Shown here piece by piece: positions 1 to 9,891 of a stretch of DNA of 64,000 nt (its first letter is position 1; each line of letters opens with the position of its first letter). The DNA is from a virus. The position numbers were made by a program, and so were the translations under genes. The notes below the pieces were generated by a model. It saw nothing but the letters and a program-made list of their open reading frames with translations, made no database searches and was not told where the DNA came from. Location: IMG/VR virus record IMGVR_UViG_3300010371_000033, positions 20,702 to 84,701 of that record; one strand, given 5' to 3'.

Positions 1-1382
1 TCCAAACTTGACAGCATCTGAATGCGTTCACCTTCTACATACGCCAATCCTGGCTGCACTGTCAAAAGAACACTGTTTGCATCAGCAGGATTGGTATTTG
101 AAGACACCAAGAATGGCTGTATAATGAAGTGGCCTGCTTCCTCATAAGTGCGCTCAGCAAGCGCATCACCCAATGTGCTGTATTGTGGATCAGTCTTTTG
201 AAAGACCGCACCAGTGTTAGAAAATTGCACGATTGGAAAGAAAGTGCTGTTAGATGAAAGCGAAGAAGTCGTTACAGAAACAAGATTGGCTGTCAACTTC
301 AAGCGATATGCACCAGGAGCATTATAATTTGGATAACCAAGCGCATTATCAGTCAATGATGGATCAATGTCTTCAGTGATGATAGAGGCTGATGTTACAA
401 ATCCTAATGAATAATTAGCTGGAGTTGCTGTATTAGGATTAACAACAATGGTTTGTGGATCAACATTTACAAAGAATCCAGACTGATAGACCACACCTTC
501 AGAAATATAAGCGCCATATGAATAACCACTTGCGTCTGTATTGGTAAAAGCTGCATTAGTTGTAAGAACACCATTCGCTGGAGCTGAAATATAAGGATCA
601 GAACCAGAGCACAACATGTTGATTGACCCAATCAATGCACCAGTATCATATACAAAGCTGTTGATGCCTGTGTTGGTTGCAGGAGTGTTCAGCAATATCA
701 AAGATTGTCCAGTCTCGAAGAAGTCCTGAATATTATTTACAACGATAGTCTGTGCAGCAGTATTTACAGCTACAATCACACCTGTTGCTAGAACATTCGC
801 TGTGTTGCCAGTCTGAACGCATTGTACAACAGAACCAATAGAACCAATGAATCCAGTCACAGATGAGTTACATGTTAAAACGATGTCTTCGACATAAGAA
901 GTGTTAGAACTGTAAACATTAAGATATTCACCAGGAATAAATTTGGTGTTACCTGTTGAACCAGGAGCCGTGTAACGAACAAAGAATTTACCAGGATTTT
1001 GTGAAGCGAAACCTGCCTGTGTTGAAACCAAATAAGCTTGAACACCAGAAGTGTTACCAACAACTACAGCGCCTGTTAGCAGAGGATCATTCTGCGCCAA
1101 TGAAGAATTGTTTACAAAATGGTCAGCTAGAGCAACCCACTCAAGGTTAGGGATATATTCAATTGAGCACCCTTCAACCACACTGCCATTCTTATATACT
1201 GTAGAAGCAAACTCGCTGATCTGATTTTGAATTTGTTGCTGTAGATTATTAACTTCACGGGTTTGAACAGCAACTCCAGGACGGAACAAAATCTGGTAAT
1301 AATTCTTGGTCGCATCAAAGTCAGCAAAGAAAGGCGCTGCTGCTAATAGATTGGAAATTGTTGGGTCAAAATTAGATGGCAT
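1..1382 (-). CDS. DUF4815-family virion protein, C-terminus cut by window edge
   Basis: The frame is open from an ATG at 1380-1382 to the window edge, so at least 460 residues are present and the C-terminus is missing. The N-terminus contains FDATKNYYQILFRPGVAVQ followed by TREVNNLQQQI, the signature of DUF4815 proteins of T4-like cyanophages. A later VQPGLAYVEGERIQ segment also fits this family. These are large baseplate-periphery or fibre-attachment proteins, but their exact role is not settled. The gene is the last one visible in the leftward baseplate operon, one base after the preceding gene stops. Family assignment is by motif memory; the role is inferred from context. Confidence 0.75.
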   Translation of the reverse strand, partial: MPSNFDPTISNLLAAAPFFADFDATKNYYQILFRPGVAVQTREVNNLQQQIQNQISEFASTVYKNGSVVEGCSIEYIPNLEWVALADHFVNNSSLAQNDPLLTGAVVVGNTSGVQAYLVSTQAGFASQNPGKFFVRYTAPGSTGNTKFIPGEYLNVYSSNTSYVEDIVLTCNSSVTGFIGSIGSVVQCVQTGNTANVLATGVIVAVNTAAQTIVVNNIQDFFETGQSLILLNTPATNTGINSFVYDTGALIGSINMLCSGSDPYISAPANGVLTTNAAFTNTDASGYSYGAYISEGVVYQSGFFVNVDPQTIVVNPNTATPANYSLGFVTSASIITEDIDPSLTDNALGYPNYNAPGAYRLKLTANLVSVTTSSLSSNSTFFPIVQFSNTGAVFQKTDPQYSTLGDALAERTYEEAGHFIIQPFLVSSNTNPADANSVLLTVQPGLAYVEGERIQMLSSL

Positions 1383-1383
1383 T

Positions 1384-3165
1384 TTATGGACTCAAGAAAA
1401 CATGAATGGTATCTGAAGGAGAAACCGGATTGTGTAAGACAGGTGTAAAATTGCTAAGGTAGATTATTTCACCACTGTAGGGTTCAAGACTTGGCGCTCC
1501 TGTTATGGTATTTAGTGTCAGTTTCGCGCCCGAAGACAAACCAGTCAATACTTCACCGACTTGAATGTTTCCTTCCCAACCTGTTACATCAACAGTCAGA
1601 GCTGAAGCATTAGCAGCTGCTACAACTACAATTCCGTTTTCAGCTGATCCTTGAAGTATCTCACCAGTCTGGAAGAAAACACCACCGTCAGAAACAAATT
1701 TCATGGACACACGTTGATTGAATGAAATGTGTGTGTAAGGATTGTTGTTCTGATAGAAAGTAGGATTTTTTAATATACCAGCAGACCTGTAAGTAAAATT
1801 GACATTAGCTTCACCCAAACCGAAATTAGAGTCAGTATTGGATAAAATAGCTGTTATGCCGATGGTGTTAGCGAACAATTCTGACGCAACATTAGAACCA
1901 TGTCCGCCAGCAGGACTGATAATCGCTCTCAAGGAAGCGTTGGCACCAAACACACTTGGAGTCTTAATTAAAGCAGTCGCAAAATGGTATCCGGAACCAG
2001 GATTCAAAATAATCACATCAGAAACACCACCATTGGTGTTAGCAACTGTTGCATATGCACTGAAATCTGTTCCATCTCCAAGAACCTGCACAGCAGGTCC
2101 TATCTGATACTGATAACCAGCATTGATTTGGTTTGCAGTAAATGAGCCAGCTACTGTGATTTGTTGATATGGACCAGCAGATACAGAACTCAGGATAGAG
2201 AAATTATTTACTATGCCGCCTGCTCCCCAAACTGTTAGATAGCATCCTTGATAATAGTTTACATAAGGACTAGGTTGGGCAGACAGGTAAATGCTTCCTG
2301 CTCCATTCGCTCCTGTTGAAACAATCACACCACTAGATGTGGGATAATTTGAACCAGAGCTTGCGACATCTACACTGTATATGGCTCCATCCACAGCATT
2401 GTTAGAAGTATTGGCTTCCTGATACACAGGAATCATTGAGGTTGTTGAATAAGGTTGTGTTGGTGGCAATGTGTACAGATACATCCATTGGTAACCATCT
2501 GACAACACAGGTGGGAATGCTTCTGATGAATTAACAGTAGGTTGCACTGTGCTAGGCATTCCTTGCGCGTTATTCAAACATTTGTAGACAACACCAGAGC
2601 TATTCACGACAAAAAATGATTCATTAGACAAATCAGGATCTTGGTCATCATACTTTGCATAGACGGTATTGCTGGTCCATCTATTCAGAGGAACCATCAT
2701 CATAAAAGTATTCGGACCAAGTTTCTCACCCATCATCATCTGTTGATAAGGAACATAGAATGTGCCATTAACAGACGTGTTTACAGCGTCTGGAGTTGGA
2801 TCATTCACGAAAGGTTCAGAACGTCCAACAAACATATAGTAAGAGTCAGCATCAATAATAGAAACAAGATTAGCACCTGTACCAGTGTTACCAGCAACAG
2901 AAAGAGAAGGTGCTATGCTATACAATCCGCTGGTGGTAACATTCGCTTCTGTTATCACACCATTGGGATCAGTCATCACAGTGGCAATTGCATCAGGTGT
3001 TAACACTGGATCATTAGGATCACGGGTGAAAACAATATTGGTGCCATTAGAATAAGCAGTGCCACCATTTTCAATCTGAACAATGGAAATGGGTCCCTGC
3101 ATAGAAGCAAGCACATCAGTATTAAAAATTTGGGAGAATCCTGAGAGAATTACATTCTGTGCCAT
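1384..3165 (-). CDS. Large virion structural protein with GxGY-type beta repeats
   Basis: The longer open frame could start at 3231, but the ATG at 3163-3165 (MAQNVILSGF) is preferred. It lies one base after the stop of the upstream gene and avoids a 65-base overlap. The product is about 593 residues, rich in Ser, Asn, Gly and Thr, with no membrane segment. Repeated beta-type segments such as LNPGSGYHFATALI are visible, resembling repeats in other virion genes of this window. Position between gp6 and the DUF4815 gene suggests a baseplate-associated or tail-fibre structural protein, as in exo-T4 phages. No enzymatic motif is seen. Confidence 0.7.
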   Translation of the reverse strand: MAQNVILSGFSQIFNTDVLASMQGPISIVQIENGGTAYSNGTNIVFTRDPNDPVLTPDAIATVMTDPNGVITEANVTTSGLYSIAPSLSVAGNTGTGANLVSIIDADSYYMFVGRSEPFVNDPTPDAVNTSVNGTFYVPYQQMMMGEKLGPNTFMMMVPLNRWTSNTVYAKYDDQDPDLSNESFFVVNSSGVVYKCLNNAQGMPSTVQPTVNSSEAFPPVLSDGYQWMYLYTLPPTQPYSTTSMIPVYQEANTSNNAVDGAIYSVDVASSGSNYPTSSGVIVSTGANGAGSIYLSAQPSPYVNYYQGCYLTVWGAGGIVNNFSILSSVSAGPYQQITVAGSFTANQINAGYQYQIGPAVQVLGDGTDFSAYATVANTNGGVSDVIILNPGSGYHFATALIKTPSVFGANASLRAIISPAGGHGSNVASELFANTIGITAILSNTDSNFGLGEANVNFTYRSAGILKNPTFYQNNNPYTHISFNQRVSMKFVSDGGVFFQTGEILQGSAENGIVVVAAANASALTVDVTGWEGNIQVGEVLTGLSSGAKLTLNTITGAPSLEPYSGEIIYLSNFTPVLHNPVSPSDTIHVFLSP

Positions 3166-3166
3166 G

Positions 3167-4798
3167 TTATGAAACCTGTATGCTGGACTGCCATCCAAAT
3201 GATGATGATTGGCGTTGTACCATTCTACCAAACATCTGCGTTCCTGCTACATGCCAACCATTCTTAACAATGCTAGCATATTGATCTGGTGATAATGAAG
3301 ATTGAATCTCGTAACTATAATTCTGATAATAATATGAATCCTGCAGATATTTATCATAGTCTAGAAAACCCTGGGTGTTCTTCCACTTACCATATCCATA
3401 GCCAACTCCAACAATCTGTGCAATACCATTTGCAAATATACCCTTGTTGTTTGCGCTGAATAATCCAAGATGTTCTCTAGACACAAATCCTATTCCAGAC
3501 TGTTTCACAACAACATTGGCAATGGCTCCAGAACCAAATGCAGCGAAACCAACAATGTTAGCATCTGTTCCATCCAGAACACCATTCAGATCTAGCAAAT
3601 GCAAGGAAGCAATCACTGGATTATTTACTGTGGCGGTTATCTGTGAAGTGTATCCAGCACCAGGGTTGACTGAAGTTAAAAGCTCTATGGTGCCGACTTC
3701 AATAGTCTTTATGTTAAGTGCTACTTCTAGGGGTGTGCTGATATTGGCAGAAGGGTCCTCAGGAAAGCCATATGATGTTGCATGCAAGACAGTGTTGGTG
3801 TAAGGATAAATGAAATCATTACTGCATGTTACATTGAAAGTATTAGACAATGAACCAATTTGAAATGTCGCTCCTGAACCAGGATCTGTATTAGACTGTG
3901 TGATAGTTATGCTCTGATCTGTGAAACCAATTGAATCAGTGGTGGTATTAACATATCCAACGCCACCATCAACGATCTGAAAATTCACAACACCATTCTT
4001 AGGCTCAACTGCTGACACAACACCCACAGCATTAATTGCTGGATTGGTTTCTGTTGTAGCAAGGAAGACGTTTAGATTATCACCAATATCAAAATCTAGA
4101 CCACCTTGATAGACTAACACTCCACCTAGAGATCCTACTATGTAAGGTGTATTCAATGAATCCATCAGCATACTGCTAAATTTGATAGCTTCATTGGGAA
4201 TGAATGTTCCTGATATATTGCTAACATATAGAAGATAAGAACTCTTGCTCTTTGAGAGCATCCTTCTTTCAAACCGATACACATAAGCAGTTGCACCAGA
4301 TTGTGCTCCAGTTACTATGCTTCCTTCAGTTTTCACCAATACAGGACTGTAAGACACTTCTATGTAATTCTCTTCATTCCAAATACCATCTGATGTTTTG
4401 AAAAGATCATTGCCTGGTCTATACACATCAACATCTTCGCCATAAAGAGCATTAAACAAATATTTTATGCCTTGGGTTGAACCTTTCATCCCGATGATTT
4501 GTTTGATGTTCTTAACCAGTGATCTTACATCAGCATCAGAGAAATTGGCAAGAGGTATACCCTGTAGATATTTGGTTTCAAAGTGAGACAGATATTGAGG
4601 CAGAGTGGTGTCAATGTCTCTGTTAAGCATTAATGCTTGAGACTTTGCGTCAATGTTACCTTCTAATCCAAGCCATGTGTAATAGGCCTGAAGGAAGGCA
4701 ATGAACAAAGGACCATTCTGTCTATAGATAGAAGGTAATTGTTGAGGAATATATGGAGCTTGATTTGTTTCTAGTGAAAATATATCAGGCGTTGACAT
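3167..4798 (-). CDS. Baseplate-associated virion protein (tail protein I-like N-terminus)
   Basis: The product is 543 residues. Residues 15-130 contain YIPQQLPSIYRQNGPLFIAF, then a Tyr/Trp-rich AYYTWLGLEG stretch and a helical segment ending LFNALYGEDVDVYRPG. This resembles the wedge-tip structural proteins found after gp6 in T4-like cyanophages, and loosely P2 tail protein I. The C-terminal half carries GxGY beta repeats (VNPGAGYTSQITATV, VDGGVGYVNT). It overlaps the end of gp6 by 14 bases, implying translational coupling. The role is inferred as a peripheral baseplate or fibre connector. Confidence 0.65.
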   Translation of the reverse strand: MSTPDIFSLETNQAPYIPQQLPSIYRQNGPLFIAFLQAYYTWLGLEGNIDAKSQALMLNRDIDTTLPQYLSHFETKYLQGIPLANFSDADVRSLVKNIKQIIGMKGSTQGIKYLFNALYGEDVDVYRPGNDLFKTSDGIWNEENYIEVSYSPVLVKTEGSIVTGAQSGATAYVYRFERRMLSKSKSSYLLYVSNISGTFIPNEAIKFSSMLMDSLNTPYIVGSLGGVLVYQGGLDFDIGDNLNVFLATTETNPAINAVGVVSAVEPKNGVVNFQIVDGGVGYVNTTTDSIGFTDQSITITQSNTDPGSGATFQIGSLSNTFNVTCSNDFIYPYTNTVLHATSYGFPEDPSANISTPLEVALNIKTIEVGTIELLTSVNPGAGYTSQITATVNNPVIASLHLLDLNGVLDGTDANIVGFAAFGSGAIANVVVKQSGIGFVSREHLGLFSANNKGIFANGIAQIVGVGYGYGKWKNTQGFLDYDKYLQDSYYYQNYSYEIQSSLSPDQYASIVKNGWHVAGTQMFGRMVQRQSSSFGWQSSIQVS

Positions 4799-6602
4799 AT
4801 GGCACCACGTTGACGGTTACATTTTGTGGTGTAATAGAAAGAATCTGACTGCTCCCAGCTATAATGTCTGAAGAGTGAAGTTGAGCTGTGAAAGATAAAA
4901 CATTAGATGAGGAAGGCATCGCTTGAATAATAAATGGAACGATAGAAACTTGCCCTGTAGCATAATCCACAGAACCAACAGATGGAGTCAAAACAATTTC
5001 TGTATTGCTGGCCATTACAACATTTAATACACCCAAACCATTATCCTGAATCAAAGCTTGTGTGTTTGAAGTGTAATAGAACACAGAACTAGAAAACACT
5101 GGGCTGAAACTAGAAGGATAAAGAGTTGGAGATGAAAATGGGTAGTACAGAGGATTCTGATAATTGAAGGAATAACCTGTAACCACTCCAACAGGAGGTA
5201 TGTAATTCTTAATTAAAGATGTTGTGAATTGCATACTGATTATTGAAGCGTCGATAGCAGTAATGCTATTTGACAATGGTGTTTCCCAGAAACTTGCACC
5301 GAACTTCTCTAGACTCGTCTGATCATATGTTAGGATCGTGTCAACGATTTCTGCTGTCAACTCTTGTGGGGATGAAGAAGTCTTCAATGGATTGTAAGCA
5401 ACAGTGCATTCAAGATTGATATTGTAGATATCTGGTTGTATGACTTTTGCTGTTAAACCCAAAGACATAATAGGTTGCAAGAATCCAATCACTTCATCCG
5501 CAAGATTTGAGGGAATGAAATCTAATCCTGCGAGTTTTCCACTTACCAACACGATTCCATATTGTTTTTGAGGTGTAGCATCCTCACCACCATAAGCTGC
5601 AACTGATTGAAATTGCGGGAAATTATCTTGGATTAATTCCTTATAATCATCTGGAGTAATAGCTTTTCCCTGGGTCTGGTAGTATCTAGGAGCTGAGAAC
5701 TGGACGCTTTCACTTGTTTCTCGTTCAGATCCTCCAGCAGCGATTGTATTGGCGGCAGATATGTTGATAGTGACACCAACCAATCCTGTATTGGACATGG
5801 GGCTGAAGTTCCCAACACCATTGCCACCTGTCCCAGATGTTTCCCTGTAATTAACAGTGACTATATTGCCAGGAGATAAAGCAGCTCCAATCCTACCATT
5901 TCCAAACACTATCTGATAATAATTGTCTCTATATCCTTGCAAGAACCAAACTTGACTGTTAGATGTTACACCAGAGAATCCTGAAGAATAATTCCAAGTC
6001 GCGGTTGTTAGGTCAGAAACTGAATTCTGCACACTCACATAGATGGAAGTGGTGTCAACATTTGCAGACTCCAACCCGAACAGACTTGAATTACCAGCCA
6101 TGGTGTTGGAAACGAAAGTTTCTGTAATCAGTCTGCCTTCATAGAAGTTGACATTGGCAGTCCAATTATTCTCAGAAGTTAATACAGTTGGAGTATCCGT
6201 GATAAATGTTAATGAGGAACCATTAGAACCAGTCGCTGAAACAGCAAATCCTGTTGGTAAAACAACCACTCCTGGTATATCATTGCCTCCCAATTGAACC
6301 TCAAGATTAACAAATGCAGAGGTTCTAGAGCGAGGGGAATAGTTTAGTTCTTTTGCGTGAGAAACAATAGACTCCCTCAACTGCGCTGAATCAAGAAACA
6401 TCTCACTAGCAGCAAAGTTAAGATAAAATGCTTTCAGTGTGGTGTTGTATGTTAACAGGTCTAACAATACAGAAATGTTTGAACCTTCATAATTCCAATC
6501 TTTAAACAAGTCTTGTTGACTCATGAAGAGTTTCAAGGACTGTTTAAGTGTCTGAAAGTCTAATTCTGAACTCGTTAGATAACCTGGTGTTGTATTTGCC
6601 AT
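4785..6602 (-). CDS. 6: Baseplate wedge subunit gp6
   Basis: This 605-residue protein matches the T4 gp6 family. The N-terminus shows DFQTLKQSLKLFM, then NYEGSNISVLLDLLTYNT and MFLDSAQLRESIVSHAKELN, which are the most conserved gp6 features. gp6 dimers join neighbouring wedges into the inner baseplate ring, through a J-like central domain. It lies directly after gp25, its known structural partner, with one base between gp25's stop and this ATG. The length is close to that of T4 gp6 (about 660 residues). Confidence 0.93.
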   Translation of the reverse strand: MANTTPGYLTSSELDFQTLKQSLKLFMSQQDLFKDWNYEGSNISVLLDLLTYNTTLKAFYLNFAASEMFLDSAQLRESIVSHAKELNYSPRSRTSAFVNLEVQLGGNDIPGVVVLPTGFAVSATGSNGSSLTFITDTPTVLTSENNWTANVNFYEGRLITETFVSNTMAGNSSLFGLESANVDTTSIYVSVQNSVSDLTTATWNYSSGFSGVTSNSQVWFLQGYRDNYYQIVFGNGRIGAALSPGNIVTVNYRETSGTGGNGVGNFSPMSNTGLVGVTINISAANTIAAGGSERETSESVQFSAPRYYQTQGKAITPDDYKELIQDNFPQFQSVAAYGGEDATPQKQYGIVLVSGKLAGLDFIPSNLADEVIGFLQPIMSLGLTAKVIQPDIYNINLECTVAYNPLKTSSSPQELTAEIVDTILTYDQTSLEKFGASFWETPLSNSITAIDASIISMQFTTSLIKNYIPPVGVVTGYSFNYQNPLYYPFSSPTLYPSSFSPVFSSSVFYYTSNTQALIQDNGLGVLNVVMASNTEIVLTPSVGSVDYATGQVSIVPFIIQAMPSSSNVLSFTAQLHSSDIIAGSSQILSITPQNVTVNVVPYVNA

Positions 6603-6603
6603 C

Positions 6604-6987
6604 TCAACGAACTCTCAACAAAGGGATAGATAAAGTTTGTACAGCAGGAAATTGTCCGACGGAGTAGATGATAGTTGCAGAATACCCAGTCTGTTGTGGA
6701 TAAGCAACACATTTCACATCAATTAAATTAACTCTTGGTTCATAGTTCTGAATAGTGGTCTTGATATATTCTTGAATCAACTTGGTCACACCACTATCTG
6801 GAGTTTCAAACAAAAGAGCTTGCAAGTCTGTACCAATATAAGGATCAAGCAATCTTTCATAACGGTTGGTTAGAATCAAATTCTTTAGAGATGCTCTAAC
6901 CGCATTCTCATTCACAACCATACCCAAATCTCTTGAAAGAGGATTCTGAAGGAAAGCTGTTGAGAAATCAGAGTAAATGGTATTCAT
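6604..6987 (-). CDS. 25: Baseplate wedge subunit gp25
   Basis: This 127-residue protein has gp25/GpW family features: SDFSTAFLQNPLSRDLGMV near the N-terminus, NENAVRASLKNLILTNRYER in the middle, and the helical segment after LFETPD. gp25 nucleates the sheath-baseplate contact and binds gp6 and gp53 in the wedge core. The gene lies between gp5 and gp6 in the leftward operon. Its length equals the usual family size (about 130 residues). Confidence 0.93.
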   Translation of the reverse strand: MNTIYSDFSTAFLQNPLSRDLGMVVNENAVRASLKNLILTNRYERLLDPYIGTDLQALLFETPDSGVTKLIQEYIKTTIQNYEPRVNLIDVKCVAYPQQTGYSATIIYSVGQFPAVQTLSIPLLRVR

Positions 6988-6995
6988 CGTGTTAT

Positions 6996-7985
6996 TTATT
7001 GTACAAATCTTGGTATCTTAACAGCAGGCACGTCAGGAGGTTCAGCTGCTGCTGATGCAGGTTGACTTTCACCTGATTCAATTTCAATCGCATCTGCATC
7101 CACAGCAAAGAGAGGTCCACCACTCACACTCACGCCTTCACCCTGCACATTCAATTGCGCACCACCCTTAATATCCATTTCTCCCTGAGAAGTAATTTTC
7201 AGGGATTCAGAAGCACTGATCACAATGTCTTTTCCGCCTAATGTTAAAGTTTTTCCAGCGAGCAAATTCATGTTGCCTGAAGACGTGATGTTACAATCTC
7301 CACCCACTATGACATTCTGCCCATTTGCCACCACTTCAAACTTATCTCCTACAGAACGATGTACAATGCTACCATTTGGATGCACTTCCGTGAATGTTCC
7401 GGATGCATGAAATATCTGAATGCGTTCAACACCATCAGTGTCATCTAGTTCTATTACATTACCACCATCTGTATGAATCACATGATTGTGAGGATATTTG
7501 GCATTGTACTCGCTCTTGGGTTCAGACCAATTACCACCAGAAGCAGTCGGCACATCAGAAGTAATGCTGCCACGTGAGTACGAAATGGGGTTATTCGTTG
7601 ATAGATCTGCCCGAGCCAATGGCGAAGTGGTAGGCTTGTTCACTACCTTGGGATAGATGCCTGATGGGTCAGAAAATCCCCTAGATTTGTCTTGTGGTCC
7701 TGGGATACCATCCAGTTTGATAATGATGATGGGTTGCTGCGCTTGTTTACCATCTAAAAAAATGCCAAAAACCCAGTCACCTGGCAAGACCATTGGAGCA
7801 GACATTGAAGCTGATCCATTTCCAAAAGTGGCCCAAGGAAGTTGTTCTGTTGGAAGAGATGCTCTGTCCTCTGTATGATACTGGAGGCATCGAACACGCA
7901 CGCGATTCACACCTTCTGGATCATTGATATCTTCAACGACGCCAATGAACCATGACATTTGATAGAAAGGATGTGCTGCGCTCAT
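6996..7985 (-). CDS. 5: Baseplate central spike gp5 (no lysozyme domain)
   Basis: This 329-residue protein begins with an OB-fold (WFIGVVEDINDPEGVNRVRV, residues about 12-100, with LPWATFGNGSAS and VLPGDWVFGIF). It ends in a repetitive beta-helix spike (residues about 180-295, with short MNLLAGKTLTLGGKDIVIS-type repeats). T4 gp5 has a lysozyme domain between these parts; here the two are joined directly and no such domain is visible. It starts within the final bases of the upstream homing endonuclease gene (ATGA overlap). The protein is the membrane-piercing needle on the gp27-like hub. Confidence 0.88.
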   Translation of the reverse strand: MSAAHPFYQMSWFIGVVEDINDPEGVNRVRVRCLQYHTEDRASLPTEQLPWATFGNGSASMSAPMVLPGDWVFGIFLDGKQAQQPIIIIKLDGIPGPQDKSRGFSDPSGIYPKVVNKPTTSPLARADLSTNNPISYSRGSITSDVPTASGGNWSEPKSEYNAKYPHNHVIHTDGGNVIELDDTDGVERIQIFHASGTFTEVHPNGSIVHRSVGDKFEVVANGQNVIVGGDCNITSSGNMNLLAGKTLTLGGKDIVISASESLKITSQGEMDIKGGAQLNVQGEGVSVSGGPLFAVDADAIEIESGESQPASAAAEPPDVPAVKIPRFVQ

Positions 7986-8581
7986 GCTATTGTCTCTCTT
8001 GCTCTTCTAATTTGTTGAGAAATTCTCATCTTGTTTTTGGTTTCTTCTGAAAATATTCTCCCTTGTCTGGCTTTCTTCAGATTTTCTTTATGCTTCTCCG
8101 AATGCGGTATCCCTTTATTCCAAGACGGTTTCCCTATATGAGAATCAGACATTTTTGCTCTCGTTGAATCATCAAAATGTTTTCCTTTATTCCAAGGTGT
8201 CCTTCCCTTATTATAAACCGACAATTTCTTTCTGGTAGACTTAGATACCACTCTACCCTTCGGACATATAAACTTTGTGCCACCATTGTGTTTGTTATAC
8301 CATCTGGGATTTCTAGCTGCATCGAAGAATGTTAAAATTTGCTCTTCCCAATATCTACATTGTTTGGTTGTTCCATACACCAAAATATCTCTACTAAAAT
8401 CTTCTGACCTCTTTGAATATTCTTCAAACATATGATTTACGCGCACATCTCTGCCCATGTCCTTCCTGTAACATCCGTCACAAATATATCCATCATCTAT
8501 AGATCCTTTATGATATCCTACATAATTCATATCTAATTTAGAATCATACCAATTATAGAGAAATGCTTCTTGAATATTCAT
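7982..8581 (-). CDS. Free-standing homing endonuclease with NUMOD3 repeats (GIY-YIG class)
   Basis: A longer frame exists, but the ATG at 8579-8581 overlaps the hub gene stop as ATGA and gives MNIQEAFLYNWYD, so it is chosen. The product is about 199 residues. The N-terminal half looks like a degenerate GIY-YIG nuclease (YNWYDSKLDMNYVGYHKGS) with an inserted CDGC pair. The C-terminal half has repeated NUMOD3 DNA-binding elements (NKGKHFDDSTRAKMSDSHIG, then WNKGIPHSEKHKENLKKA). Such enzymes cut cognate sites and spread their own gene. It sits between hub and spike genes, coupled on both sides. Confidence 0.8.
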   Translation of the reverse strand: MNIQEAFLYNWYDSKLDMNYVGYHKGSIDDGYICDGCYRKDMGRDVRVNHMFEEYSKRSEDFSRDILVYGTTKQCRYWEEQILTFFDAARNPRWYNKHNGGTKFICPKGRVVSKSTRKKLSVYNKGRTPWNKGKHFDDSTRAKMSDSHIGKPSWNKGIPHSEKHKENLKKARQGRIFSEETKNKMRISQQIRRARETIA

Positions 8582-9891
8582 ATTATCTGCGAACCGACCT
8601 CCGTGTAGATATCTTTGGAAGGACCATCTGATGCAACATCGCAAAATGTTTTATAGATCTCACCTACTCTAACCGCATGATGCAGATTAATGATTAGATA
8701 TTGACCACTCATCAAAGCATCTGGTCTTGGTTGCGTCACGCCTGATATTTCATTCGTTGAAATCTTGATCAGATGACCTGCACGCATTTGCGCGTTGCCA
8801 TTCAAATGCAAATGATAGTTGATCTGCTTAAACAATCCATGTTGTGCCATAGCCTTGTGGAAATTATCTGCGAAGGTGTTTACAACTCCATAAGCACTTG
8901 GATCACCTTTCACCGCAACAAAGCTTCTCACTCCCATTATATTGTTGTTAGACTCTGTTACCCAATCATTGTAATTATGACTCAAATCAACAACAGGTTT
9001 TTTACCCAATAACTGCACAGATTGGTAGTTATCTTGATAGTTGAATGTCTTAGATTTAATGCTTCGATTCATATGATTGAACTGAATCAATTCATTCTCG
9101 AAGACACCTGACATTCTGCTTTTCTGGCTAGATATTCCATGATGCACATAATCTATGATACGATAGAAATCAGTTTGATCGCCATTCTGATTCATATCTA
9201 TGCTTAGATTGTAGTTCCAGACATTATTGGACTGCTGGGCATCTGATACGATCCCTTTCAGACTCTTGAAATAGAATCCATCCACATCTTGATAGAAATA
9301 GAATTGTTGGCCTGCACCATTCTTTGATGATACAGCATGCGGACATACAGACTTGATACAATCATAGGGAGCATGCATTGTGCTGATGTACTTCAAAGTC
9401 TCTGTTGTTTGTTCTATTGTCAAGTTTGCAGAATTGATTTCTAATAGATTGGTGGCTATATCCTTAATGATGTTGCTGGTCTTGTCATTGTAGGACTTTG
9501 CTACTGTTGCTTTCTTGTTTACCAGTGCGCTCTTATCAACAGCTGAAATGCTGTAAGTTCTTGCTTTGGAGTTATTGATTCGATTGCTGTTATGAATAGT
9601 CAATATATTCAAAGTGATATCTACTTTCTTGGAGTCCTTCTGTCTGTTAAACAACAAAAGATGTAATTGGTCTCCTGGTTGGATTCCATAATTGACGAAA
9701 GCATTAGCTGCATCAACAATTTCAACAACCATGCTTATCGACATATTATTCAAACTCTCATACACATCTATTGCTGTTGCCATGCTACCAATATCTATAA
9801 CTCTGTCACTGCCATTCTTGATCAATTGTAGACCATAGGCGAACTCATCAACCTTGTTCTTGTTATGGTAGTAGAGAACAGGCGTGGTCAT
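8578..9891 (-). CDS. 27: Baseplate hub subunit, gp27-like
   Basis: This 437-residue protein lies between gp53 and gp5. It has hub-fold features: an N-terminal beta domain with EIVDAANAFVNYGIQPGDQL, then ITVSA-like TYSISAVDKSALVNKK, and the late segment HLHLNGNAQMRAGHLIKIST, typical of gp27/gpD-type hub proteins. gp27 trimers cap the tail tube and hold the gp5 spike. Stop and start overlap with both neighbours (ATGA) in the T4-like baseplate operon. Similarity to T4 gp27 is distant, so the call rests on motifs and position. Confidence 0.75.
   Translation of the reverse strand: MTTPVLYYHNKNKVDEFAYGLQLIKNGSDRVIDIGSMATAIDVYESLNNMSISMVVEIVDAANAFVNYGIQPGDQLHLLLFNRQKDSKKVDITLNILTIHNSNRINNSKARTYSISAVDKSALVNKKATVAKSYNDKTSNIIKDIATNLLEINSANLTIEQTTETLKYISTMHAPYDCIKSVCPHAVSSKNGAGQQFYFYQDVDGFYFKSLKGIVSDAQQSNNVWNYNLSIDMNQNGDQTDFYRIIDYVHHGISSQKSRMSGVFENELIQFNHMNRSIKSKTFNYQDNYQSVQLLGKKPVVDLSHNYNDWVTESNNNIMGVRSFVAVKGDPSAYGVVNTFADNFHKAMAQHGLFKQINYHLHLNGNAQMRAGHLIKISTNEISGVTQPRPDALMSGQYLIINLHHAVRVGEIYKTFCDVASDGPSKDIYTEVGSQII

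Noticed and set aside
2641-3003. 120-codon plus-strand open frame
   Set aside because: It is opposite the large virion protein gene and has a His/Arg/Cys composition typical of an antisense shadow.
7000-7008. ATAAATA-like sequence on the minus strand near gp25
   Set aside because: It overlaps the end of gp5 and lies about 13 bases before the gp25 ATG, too close to leave an RBS in the transcript, and gp25 is already in an operon.
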